The position numbers and the translations under genes are program-made. From NCBI RefSeq assembly GCF_003725735.1, contig NZ_RJTM01000099.1:1-64000 (forward strand): DNA of 64,000 nucleotides, written 5' to 3'. Each line of letters starts with the position of its first letter. The first letter of the stretch is position 1. The notes beneath the pieces are model-generated. The model saw only the letters and a program-made list of their open reading frames with translations. It was not told where the DNA came from and made no database searches. The stretch is from Sinomicrobium pectinilyticum. Its GTDB lineage: Bacteria; Bacteroidota; Bacteroidia; Flavobacteriales; Flavobacteriaceae. Below, piece by piece: positions 34,572-43,202 of this stretch.

Positions 34572-35267
34572 ATGATAACCACAAAAGACCTTACCAAAAA
34601 TTATAACGGCTTTACGGCTTTGAACAAATTGACCCTGAATATAGATGAAGGGGAAATATTCTGCCTGCTCGGGGCCAATGGTGCGGGAAAAACCACGACC
34701 ATTAATATTCTCCTGGGATTTATTGCTCCTTCTTCCGGAGAGGCGAGCATAAACGGGCTGCCGGTAACGGGAAATGCTACGGAAACAAAGAAGCACATAG
34801 CCTATATCCCGGAAACGGTAACGCTGTATCCCAACCTCACCGGGTTAGAGAACCTGAAATTTTTCTCTTCCCTTGCCGGCCATAAACTCCATCGGGACGA
34901 ACTGTCACAGTTATTGATAAAGTCGGGATTACAGGAAAATGCCCATCAAAAGCCTCTGCGCAGTTATTCCAAGGGAATGCGCCAGAAAGTAGGAATTGCC
35001 ATAGCCCTTGCCAAAAATGCCAAAGTACTGCTGCTGGACGAACCGATATCCGGTCTGGACCCGAAGGCTGCCAATGAATTTTCGGAAATCCTGAAAGAAC
35101 TTTCGGCAGGCGGAACAACCATACTGATGGCCACACACGATATTTTCCGCGCCAGGGAAGTCGCTCATCGTATAGGTATCATGAAAGAAGGTAACCTCGT
35201 CAGTGAATTAGAAGCTATGGATATCTCTGCCAATGAGCTGGAGCAATTGTATTTAAAGACCGTATAA
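34572..35267 (+). CDS. ABC-2 type transporter ATPase
   Basis: A 231-residue ABC ATPase with Walker A G-A-N-G-A-G-K-T-T, Q-loop region Y-I-P-E, signature Y-S-K-G-M-R-Q-K, Walker B V-L-L-L-D-E-P and the H-loop A-T-H-D. It is close to NosF-like ATPases that serve ABC-2 permeases. It lies 14 bases before a TonB receptor gene and should power the two DUF3526-type permeases further down the same operon. All catalytic motifs are intact. Confidence 0.93.
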   Translation: MITTKDLTKNYNGFTALNKLTLNIDEGEIFCLLGANGAGKTTTINILLGFIAPSSGEASINGLPVTGNATETKKHIAYIPETVTLYPNLTGLENLKFFSSLAGHKLHRDELSQLLIKSGLQENAHQKPLRSYSKGMRQKVGIAIALAKNAKVLLLDEPISGLDPKAANEFSEILKELSAGGTTILMATHDIFRAREVAHRIGIMKEGNLVSELEAMDISANELEQLYLKTV

Positions 35268-35281
35268 AACCAAAACGATAT

Positions 35282-37744
35282 ATGACACGATTATTTACCG
35301 TAGTTTTCCTCTTTATTTTCAATTTCTCCCAGGCACAGACCATTAGCGGAAGGGTCACAGATACAGAGACCGGTATTCCCGTTTTCGGGGCTTCCGTCAC
35401 CCTTGTGGACACCGACCGCGGGACCGTTACCGATGAAGACGGCAATTTTTCACTGGAAGGAGAAGGCACTATCCTGGTTTCGTACATCGGGTACAGAAAC
35501 TACCGGATCAGGGCAGGAAGTGATTTTCTGAACATCCGGCTGTCCCCTGAGATCACGGAATTACAGACCGTGGAAGTTACAGGCAGGACATTGAGGAGTT
35601 ATGACAGCAGATATTCCTTTTCAGCCACAAAAACAGCCATGGAAAATAAAGATATCCCGCAGGCCATCGGTACCGTGACCAAGGAATTGATTGCCGACCG
35701 TCAAGCTTTCCAACTGGCCGATGCCGTCAAAGCAGTAAGCGGTGTTACACCTTCCAGCTATTATAACCAGTATAACATCCGGGGAATAAGCCAGAATGAA
35801 GAAGGACAGATCATCAATGGCATGCGTACACGGCAGTTTTATTTTTTACAACCCTTAACCACCAATATAGAACGCGTGGAGGTTATAAAAGGTCCGGCAA
35901 GCGCCACTTTCGCAAGCGTGGACCCGGGAGGTAGCATCAATATGGTCACCAAAAAACCACTGCCCGTTGACCGGAAAGAAGTGAGTATCGGGGTAGGCAG
36001 TTTCAGTACTTTCATAGGAACACTGGATTTTACCGGTCCCCTGAACGAGTCGAAGACATTGCTGTACCGCGTCAACGGGGCCTACCGGGAAGCACGTTCC
36101 TACAGGGACCTGGTCAACAATAAAACCATTCTGATCTCTCCTTCGTTCAGTTATATCCCTAACGATAAAACGGCTATCAATGCCGAACTTATCTACAACG
36201 ACATGAACGGGGTCCTGGACAGAGGACAGCCTATTTTCGGGGCCCGGGCAGGGATTACCGATCTGAAAAGCACTCCCATAAGTATGAACCTGAGTGCTCC
36301 AAACGACTTTTTCAGGTCCAAAGAACTGATTGTCATGGGGAATATCGTCCATAAATTCAACTCCCATATCAGTTTTAATGCTTCCTACATGAAACAATCG
36401 TGGACGGAGGACTTGCAGGAACATCGCACTACCGGTGCATTTGCCGTGGATATTAATAACAATCCCGTAACCTCCCTGGCTTCTATGCAGTTTGTGGAGC
36501 GCGAACAATACTGGAATATAGATAATATAAGCAGTTATTTCAATTTTGATTTCAGTACCGGGAAGATCGACCATAAAATACTTGTGGGTTATGACCTGCA
36601 TTACTGGCAAAAACTAAAAGGCGGAGGACAAAATGCTGCCCGGGGATTTTTATTAAATGATGGTTCTGTGGCATCTTCTTTTGATGTGGCCAATGCAGGG
36701 GAATATCAAACCATAGAAGTAGATGGCATTACTATGCCCAGGCCCAATGTAGGCCATGTCAACCTCCACAATCCCGGCCATGAAGTCAGGGATATCCGCG
36801 ATTACACGATGAACTCATGGATAGCCATACCCCCGGCGCTCACCACAAATAATGCCATATATATACAGGAACAATTGCGGTACAGGCAATTTACCCTGTT
36901 GTTGAGCCTCAGGCACGAGTGGTTTAAGGATATAACCAATTATGAGACCCCTGACGAAACCTCTTTTGAAAACCAAAGGCTCATACCAAGAATAGGGCTC
37001 ACCTATGCGTTGAATGACAATATTAACATATACGGAACTTATCTGGAAGGTTTTCAGCCCCAGTCAAATACGACAACGCTTTTACCTGGCACCGCCAATT
37101 TTTTATGGTCAGACGTTTCTGCCGCGCTGTTCGACCCATTGATCAGCAATTTAAAGGAGGCCGGGGTAAAAACCGACCTGTTCCGCAAACACATGAGCCT
37201 GAACGTATCTGTTTACGAAATCAATCAGAAAAACATACTGATGAGTGCCAATGACCCTTCCCAACCTGATTTGCTGGTACAGCGGGGAGCCGACAGGAGC
37301 CGGGGTTTTGAAATGGACATTACGGGCTATATCAATCCCGATTGGCAGCTCACCGCCTCTTATAGTTATATAGATGCGAAGATAGAACACGATACCAACA
37401 AAGAATTAATCGGGCAAAGAAAGGAGAATACCCCGAAAAACAGTGCTAACCTGTGGACCAAGTACGATTTCAGAAATGTCTCTTCCCTGAAAGATCTCGG
37501 GATAGGGTTCGGTATGCAGTACCAAAGCAGTAAAATTCCCTGGTTTACCCGTGATTTCAAAGTACCGGCATTTACCATCTTTGACGCCGCTGTGTATTAT
37601 GCGCCCAGCAAAAGCAATGTCCGGGTGGCCTTAAATATAGGTAACCTGTTCAATACCACCTATTGGTTGGGGGCACAAAATTACCTGCGTTTGTTTCCGG
37701 GAGCACCCAGAAACGGCTCACTGACACTGAACTATAGATTTTAA
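35282..37744 (+). CDS. TonB-dependent siderophore-type receptor with N-terminal carboxypeptidase-regulatory-like domain
   Basis: An 820-residue outer-membrane receptor. After a signal peptide (ending A-Q-T) comes a CarboxypepD_reg-like beta-sandwich (about 20-95, I-S-G-R-V-T-D-T-E-T-G-I-P-V-F-G-A), then the plug with I-R-G-I-S and V-E-V-I-K-G-P-A-S-A-T-F, which is the sequence seen in siderophore receptors of the FpvA/FhuE type. The barrel ends in the aromatic F typical of outer-membrane insertion (N-Y-R-F). It is encoded between the ATPase and the permease genes of an ABC-2 transporter, an unusual position. Confidence 0.93.
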   Translation: MTRLFTVVFLFIFNFSQAQTISGRVTDTETGIPVFGASVTLVDTDRGTVTDEDGNFSLEGEGTILVSYIGYRNYRIRAGSDFLNIRLSPEITELQTVEVTGRTLRSYDSRYSFSATKTAMENKDIPQAIGTVTKELIADRQAFQLADAVKAVSGVTPSSYYNQYNIRGISQNEEGQIINGMRTRQFYFLQPLTTNIERVEVIKGPASATFASVDPGGSINMVTKKPLPVDRKEVSIGVGSFSTFIGTLDFTGPLNESKTLLYRVNGAYREARSYRDLVNNKTILISPSFSYIPNDKTAINAELIYNDMNGVLDRGQPIFGARAGITDLKSTPISMNLSAPNDFFRSKELIVMGNIVHKFNSHISFNASYMKQSWTEDLQEHRTTGAFAVDINNNPVTSLASMQFVEREQYWNIDNISSYFNFDFSTGKIDHKILVGYDLHYWQKLKGGGQNAARGFLLNDGSVASSFDVANAGEYQTIEVDGITMPRPNVGHVNLHNPGHEVRDIRDYTMNSWIAIPPALTTNNAIYIQEQLRYRQFTLLLSLRHEWFKDITNYETPDETSFENQRLIPRIGLTYALNDNINIYGTYLEGFQPQSNTTTLLPGTANFLWSDVSAALFDPLISNLKEAGVKTDLFRKHMSLNVSVYEINQKNILMSANDPSQPDLLVQRGADRSRGFEMDITGYINPDWQLTASYSYIDAKIEHDTNKELIGQRKENTPKNSANLWTKYDFRNVSSLKDLGIGFGMQYQSSKIPWFTRDFKVPAFTIFDAAVYYAPSKSNVRVALNIGNLFNTTYWLGAQNYLRLFPGAPRNGSLTLNYRF

Positions 37745-37767
37745 GGACACTTTCTAAAGCTTTAATC

Positions 37768-39216
37768 ATGATAAAGAACGCAGAAATACACATCGCAAAG
37801 CTGTTCTGGAAAATAACCTTTAAGAACAGGGCTGTTTTTATCCTGACCTTTATCATCGGGATTTTATTGGCTTATGCTGTTTTTTCCGGATGGGAAAATT
37901 TCAAAACACAGAAAAAGATCAGGGTAATGTACCAGGAACAGGCCAGGCAGGACTGGCTGGATAATCCTGATAAACATCCGCACAGAATGGCACATTACGG
38001 ACATTTTGCCTTTCGCCCTAAAACGCCGCTGAGTGTTTTTGATGTGGGGATGGAAAGTTTTCTGGGGAATTCCATTTTTCTCGAAGCCCATGTTCAGAAC
38101 CCTACCAACTTTTCCGAAGCGGAATTTTCTACGGGAATGTTGCGGTTCGGAGAGATAAGCATTGCCATGATCCTGCAAACCCTGTTGCCTCTGCTGATCT
38201 TCTTTCTGGGATTCAGAAGCCTGGCCGCCGAGAGAGAGAACGGTACGTTAAAGATACTCATGAGCCAGGGGTTAAACCGGAAGCAATTATTACTGGGTAA
38301 AATACTGGGGATGATCCTGGTGATGTCCACCCTTTATTTTCCCGTCATCATCATTACGGTATTTCTTTGGGGTTTTCTTCAGGAAATGAGCATCAGTATG
38401 GACGAAACATACAGGCTCCTGGTCATTGTAGTGATATATTTCATCTACCTGTGCATTTTTTGCGTTATGGCAGTCATCATCTCCGCATTGAGCAAAACAT
38501 CAAAAACAGCGCTTACTTCTTCCATAGGCGTATGGTTATTACTCACTATTTTACTGCCGAGGGCGGGCCAGTCCCTCGGGTCCTATTTATACCGGGCTCC
38601 GTCCAAGGCCGGATTTCAGGCACAGATAGAGCACGATGTTTTAAGAACCGGGGACAGTCACAATCCGGATGATCCGCACTATCAGGCTCTCAAAGATTCC
38701 GTTCTGGCAGCCTATAATGTGGATTCCGTTGCACAGTTGCCTTTCAATTACAGCGGACTCGTCATGAAAGAGGGAGAGAAAATTACAGCCGGAATTCACA
38801 ATAATCACCTCAAAAAATTACGGGAGGTGTATGCCAAACAGAACAGCTTTTCGAGATACCTGGCATTCCTCGATCCTTATATGGGAATAAAAAACCTCTC
38901 GATGGCCCTCTCCAGTACGGATTATAATTCCTTTACGGATTTCCAGGACCTGGCAGAAAAATACAGGTACCACCTGGCCCAAAGCCTGAACGATCTGCAA
39001 ATAAAACATATCAGTAACACGGCCAGGAGTTCGGCAGACCCCGCCAGCATGCTGGATAGAAAACACTGGGCGCAAATCGAGGATTTTAAATACAGGCCAC
39101 CCGGGATAGGCTCGGCTTTCCGGAATGAACTTATCTCATTTTTGTCACTCCTCTTCTGGGGACTGCTGCTCGTGCTGATACTCGGCCGCCTTTTCAAAAC
39201 TTTAAGAATCCTGTAA
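37768..39216 (+). CDS. ABC-2 permease, DUF3526 type (first)
   Basis: A 482-residue permease with about six transmembrane helices (near 22-42, 140-160, 187-207, 220-250, 252-275 and 460-480) and two long periplasmic loops, the mark of the DUF3526-type ABC-2 family. The first loop has a His-rich patch, K-H-P-H-R-M-A-H-Y-G-H. The cytoplasmic coupling segment R-S-L-A-A-E-R-E-N-G-T-L-K is present. It should pair with the second permease and the ATPase at 34572. The substrate is unknown. Confidence 0.88.
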   Translation: MIKNAEIHIAKLFWKITFKNRAVFILTFIIGILLAYAVFSGWENFKTQKKIRVMYQEQARQDWLDNPDKHPHRMAHYGHFAFRPKTPLSVFDVGMESFLGNSIFLEAHVQNPTNFSEAEFSTGMLRFGEISIAMILQTLLPLLIFFLGFRSLAAERENGTLKILMSQGLNRKQLLLGKILGMILVMSTLYFPVIIITVFLWGFLQEMSISMDETYRLLVIVVIYFIYLCIFCVMAVIISALSKTSKTALTSSIGVWLLLTILLPRAGQSLGSYLYRAPSKAGFQAQIEHDVLRTGDSHNPDDPHYQALKDSVLAAYNVDSVAQLPFNYSGLVMKEGEKITAGIHNNHLKKLREVYAKQNSFSRYLAFLDPYMGIKNLSMALSSTDYNSFTDFQDLAEKYRYHLAQSLNDLQIKHISNTARSSADPASMLDRKHWAQIEDFKYRPPGIGSAFRNELISFLSLLFWGLLLVLILGRLFKTLRIL

Positions 39217-39296
39217 CGTACCCCTGTGATAATGAATCGGAAAGAACCCCGAATAACCGGCATGGATCAAATTGACTAATTCACTAATTAAAAGAT

Positions 39297-40646
39297 ATGA
39301 AACTGTTATTTGCAAATTTTACCCGCTCCAACAGTGTAAAGATAGGGCTGTCCTTTATTGTTCTGGCCGGTATCATAAGCCTTCTGGTAGGGAAACAGCA
39401 TATTGAAAAAACAAACCGGAGTATAGAGGAAACGGCCCGGCACCAGCAGGAACATATAGAGCGCCATGCCAAATACAACAAGGACGACCTGGGCCTGATG
39501 CTCTACTACATCAAATTTTCACTGGTAAACCATACCCCGCCATTAAATGCACTGTCCATAGGGCAGCGCGATGTTAATCCATCGGTCAAAAGCGTGACCA
39601 TACGCACCCTGGAAGCCCAGAAATACGACGCAGATCTTAATAATCCATACAACCTGCTGATCGGCAATATTGATTTCAGTTTTGTGCTTATCTTCCTGTT
39701 TCCCCTGCTTATCATTTCCTTTACCTATAACCTCGTATCCGAAGAGAAAGAAAGTGGTATCTGGAAAATCATTGCCGTGCAGAGTAAAAATCCGCTCGGT
39801 TTTGTCCTGAGATCTTTCGGCGTAAGGCTGTTCGTAACCCTCGCGGTCCTGTTGTTTTTATACGCTATTGCCGTTCCGTTATTAGGTATTGCACCGGACA
39901 GGGCCCTGCAGGCATTTTTCCTGGTTTCCGTTCTATATATCCTCGTATGGTTCGCCATCTGTTTTTTTGTGGTATCACTGCAAAAAAGTTCCAATTTTAA
40001 TGCCATTATCCTGCTCTCCATATGGATATTGCTGGTGTTTGTCCTGCCGGCTGCCATTAACAATGATCTGCAGAACAGGTACCCGCTTCCGGAAGCACTT
40101 GAAACCACTGTAAAGCAACGAAAAGGCTATCATGAAAAATGGGATATGGACAAGGAACTGACCATGGATAAATTCTATGCGCATTATCCTCAATTCAAAA
40201 AATACGCCCTGCCCGAAGGAGATTTCAGCTGGCTCTGGTATTATGCCATGCAGCAGATGGGAGATGATGAAGTCTCGGAACAATCGGCAGCATTAAGGGA
40301 AAAGCTCGGACAAAGAAACATGACCGCTTCCCGGATCGCTCAATTTATCCCGACACTCCATTTGCAGCTTTCACTTAACGATATTGCCAGATCCGGACTG
40401 GACAATCAGTTGCGTTTTCTGGATGAAACGGGAAGGTTTCACGAGAAATTAAGACTGCACTTTTACCCGAAAATATTCAGCGGGGCTCCGGTGGCCTCCG
40501 AAAACTGGGATGATTTTAAGGTGGAAGTTTTTTCCGATGAAAAGGTGTTGAGCCAATCGGGGCTATATACACCGCTGCTTGTTTTTATCGTGCTTTTCGG
40601 TGCCCTCGGCTGGTTTATTTTCAAAAAGAGGTTGCGCCGTCTTTGA
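39297..40646 (+). CDS. ABC-2 permease, DUF3526 type (second)
   Basis: A 449-residue permease of the same build as its neighbour: an N-terminal helix, a periplasmic loop, S-E-E-K-E-S-G-I-W-K as the cytoplasmic coupling segment, four clustered helices (about 120-250), a second large periplasmic loop and a final helix. It lacks the His-rich patch of the first permease, so the two subunits are specialised and likely form a heterodimer. The gene is 80 bases after the first permease and 44 bases before a second TonB receptor. Confidence 0.88.
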   Translation: MKLLFANFTRSNSVKIGLSFIVLAGIISLLVGKQHIEKTNRSIEETARHQQEHIERHAKYNKDDLGLMLYYIKFSLVNHTPPLNALSIGQRDVNPSVKSVTIRTLEAQKYDADLNNPYNLLIGNIDFSFVLIFLFPLLIISFTYNLVSEEKESGIWKIIAVQSKNPLGFVLRSFGVRLFVTLAVLLFLYAIAVPLLGIAPDRALQAFFLVSVLYILVWFAICFFVVSLQKSSNFNAIILLSIWILLVFVLPAAINNDLQNRYPLPEALETTVKQRKGYHEKWDMDKELTMDKFYAHYPQFKKYALPEGDFSWLWYYAMQQMGDDEVSEQSAALREKLGQRNMTASRIAQFIPTLHLQLSLNDIARSGLDNQLRFLDETGRFHEKLRLHFYPKIFSGAPVASENWDDFKVEVFSDEKVLSQSGLYTPLLVFIVLFGALGWFIFKKRLRRL

Positions 40647-40690
40647 TAAATTAAAATCCATTTTAACCCTCATCATTAAGTCAATCACCT

Positions 40691-43051
40691 ATGAAATTTA
40701 GCTTCTGCCTGTTGTTGAACCTGCTGCTGTTATCCCAGGCGGCAATTGCTCAGAAAAAGACAATAACCGGCATGGTTACGGATGTGAAGGGCCAACCATT
40801 GCCAGGGGCGACGGTTATGGTAAAGGAGAGCAAAAACGGTACACAAACGGATCTTGACGGCCATTATACTATCGATGTTACCGGCGGGGCTGTTTTGGTA
40901 TTCTCCTATATCGGTATGTCTACCATAGAAATCGAGGTAAAGACATCGTCAACTATAAATGTTGAACTGGAAGAAAATACCCGGGAACTGGACGAAGTTG
41001 TCGTTACCTTTAAAAAGCCCCTTGTTGAGGCCGATAAAGGAAAGGTAACTTTTAACATAGCATCTTCTGCCATATCCAGCGGGGTTTCCGCTTTGGAGAT
41101 GCTGAAAAAGGTCCCGGGAGTGAGCGTCTCCCAGGACGATGAAATTATGCTGAGAGGGGCAACCGGTGTCAACGTAATGATCGATGGAAAGATGAGTTAC
41201 CTGTCAGGCAATCAACTGGGAATACTGCTCAGAGGACTGAGTGCGGAAGAGATTGAAAAGATAGAGCTCATTACCAATCCTTCCGCTGCTTATGATGCTG
41301 CGGGAAATTCGGGGATTATCAATATCATAACCAAAAAGAGTAAAGCCCGGGGGTATGCCCTGAGCTTAAAAAGCAGCTTGTCCAAAGGCAGGTCCTGGAT
41401 GAACAATCAGAATATTTCGGGCAGCATTAACGGAAAACAATGGAATGTTTACGCCTCTTTTGATTATAACACCCCGCATCGCTTTCGCAGAGGTAAAAGC
41501 GGAAATACCATAACCGAGAACGGGGAAGAGGTTATATTAAACAGGGAAAATCAGAATCCGTTTAATATTAATTTCTATACCTGGAAAGCCGGGGGCAGCT
41601 GGCAATTTGCGCCCAGGCACAGGGTCGGTGCTCATTACCACGGGTATTTCGATGATTTTTCAAGTACCAAGACCTCGGCAATCCGCAAAAAAAGGAAGGA
41701 CGGCAGTCTGTTTTCCTCCGTTTATTCTACTTATGAACTGGAAGAACCCTACCATTACGACGCGATAAGTGTGGACTACCAGTTTGACATTGATTCCACG
41801 GGAAAAAAAATAACCGCAGATGCCCGGTACATTTCTTATCGCAATTTCTCGGATGGGTTGATGGAAGGAAATCACTATAACGCTGACGGGCAATTGCTTC
41901 ACACCAATACCATGCATATACATCAACCCGGTTTTATCAAAATAAAGTCGGTACAGGCCGATGCCGACCTGCCGTTCCCGGAATTTGGGATCAAAGCCGG
42001 ACTGAAATTTGCCGAAGCCGGCAATGACAACAATTTCCGTTCGGAAGAGAGAACAGGGGATGATTTTGTGGAGATTCCCGGACTCACCAATCATTTCAAA
42101 TACAAGGAACAGATTGGGGCAGCATATGTATCGGTGTCCAAAACATTGGGAAATGCAGGTATCGAAGCCGGGCTGCGGCTGGAACATACCCGGGCAGAAG
42201 CACTTTTGCTGGATGGTTCGTTTGCGAATAACTGGAAATATACCCGTTTGTTCCCCAACCTGTCTGCAAGGTACGCCTGGGGAGACGATCACAAGCTCGA
42301 CCTGGCTGTCAGCCGGAGGATCAACCGTCCGTCCTATTCAAACCTGAACCCCGTACGCTGGTATAACGACGAATATTTTTATTTTTCCGGAAATCCGGAA
42401 CTTGTTCCCGAAATGGGATGGTTGTTTTCGGCTTCCTATACCTTCCTGGAGAAATATATCTTTACTACCGAATACAGCAAACGCAACAATTATATTTCGC
42501 GCCGTTTGTCCTATGATGACAATGGAGTAGCAGTCAGAAGCCAAAGTGCTAATTTCAGTCATTTCGACCGGGTGGATATCCAGATCATCGCGCCGGTACA
42601 ATTATCAGATTCCTGGGACGTACAGCTTTTTGGCGGCCTGAACTATACAAGCTATCCTGTTTCGCAGGTGGTTGAAGAGCAGATACTCTCCAAATGGGCA
42701 TCAACCTTTTCCGTGCAACAGCAGATCAGGTTTCTTGAATATTATACTTTGGACCTGTCACTCAAATATACTTCCGCCGAATTATGGGGAGTATACCTTA
42801 CGGAAGACATCTTTTTTGCCGACATGGGCATAAAACGTTCATTTTTTGAGGGTAAACTGGATGCCGTATTTACATTAAGCGATATATTCGACAGCTACAG
42901 GGAACAAGGTGTTTCACAAAGCCGTATTACGGATTATCATTATAACGACAAACCCGATTCGAGAAGAGTCGGGCTCACGCTCCGTTACCATTTTGGCGGA
43001 AACCTGGTAAAGGAAAAAACAAGCAAAACAGATGAGCAAAAACGTTTATAA
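40691..43051 (+). CDS. TonB-dependent outer-membrane receptor, OMP beta-barrel family
   Basis: A 786-residue outer-membrane protein. It has a signal peptide (ending A-I-A-Q), a CarboxypepD_reg-like domain (about 22-105, I-T-G-M-V-T-D-V-K-G-Q-P-L-P-G-A-T), a plug (L-E-M-L-K-K-V-P-G-V-S-V, then I-E-K-I-E-L-I-T-N-P-S-A-A-Y-D-A-A-G) and a barrel of the OMP_b-brl_3 type. It ends the operon that starts at 34572. Its plug differs from that of the siderophore-type receptor upstream, so the two recognise different ligands or different stages of one process. Confidence 0.9.
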   Translation: MKFSFCLLLNLLLLSQAAIAQKKTITGMVTDVKGQPLPGATVMVKESKNGTQTDLDGHYTIDVTGGAVLVFSYIGMSTIEIEVKTSSTINVELEENTRELDEVVVTFKKPLVEADKGKVTFNIASSAISSGVSALEMLKKVPGVSVSQDDEIMLRGATGVNVMIDGKMSYLSGNQLGILLRGLSAEEIEKIELITNPSAAYDAAGNSGIINIITKKSKARGYALSLKSSLSKGRSWMNNQNISGSINGKQWNVYASFDYNTPHRFRRGKSGNTITENGEEVILNRENQNPFNINFYTWKAGGSWQFAPRHRVGAHYHGYFDDFSSTKTSAIRKKRKDGSLFSSVYSTYELEEPYHYDAISVDYQFDIDSTGKKITADARYISYRNFSDGLMEGNHYNADGQLLHTNTMHIHQPGFIKIKSVQADADLPFPEFGIKAGLKFAEAGNDNNFRSEERTGDDFVEIPGLTNHFKYKEQIGAAYVSVSKTLGNAGIEAGLRLEHTRAEALLLDGSFANNWKYTRLFPNLSARYAWGDDHKLDLAVSRRINRPSYSNLNPVRWYNDEYFYFSGNPELVPEMGWLFSASYTFLEKYIFTTEYSKRNNYISRRLSYDDNGVAVRSQSANFSHFDRVDIQIIAPVQLSDSWDVQLFGGLNYTSYPVSQVVEEQILSKWASTFSVQQQIRFLEYYTLDLSLKYTSAELWGVYLTEDIFFADMGIKRSFFEGKLDAVFTLSDIFDSYREQGVSQSRITDYHYNDKPDSRRVGLTLRYHFGGNLVKEKTSKTDEQKRL

Positions 43052-43202
43052 AGAATAAATGATAAGGCGTAATCCGGTGAGATGAGGCAGTGGTACCGGT
43101 AAACCATTCCTGACATTCTCAACCCCCGGAAAGGAGTCTTTCGCAATTCATTTTCCCCATTTGACAATTTATTTAGGAAGCCTAAGCGCAGGCGCACTTT
43201 TA

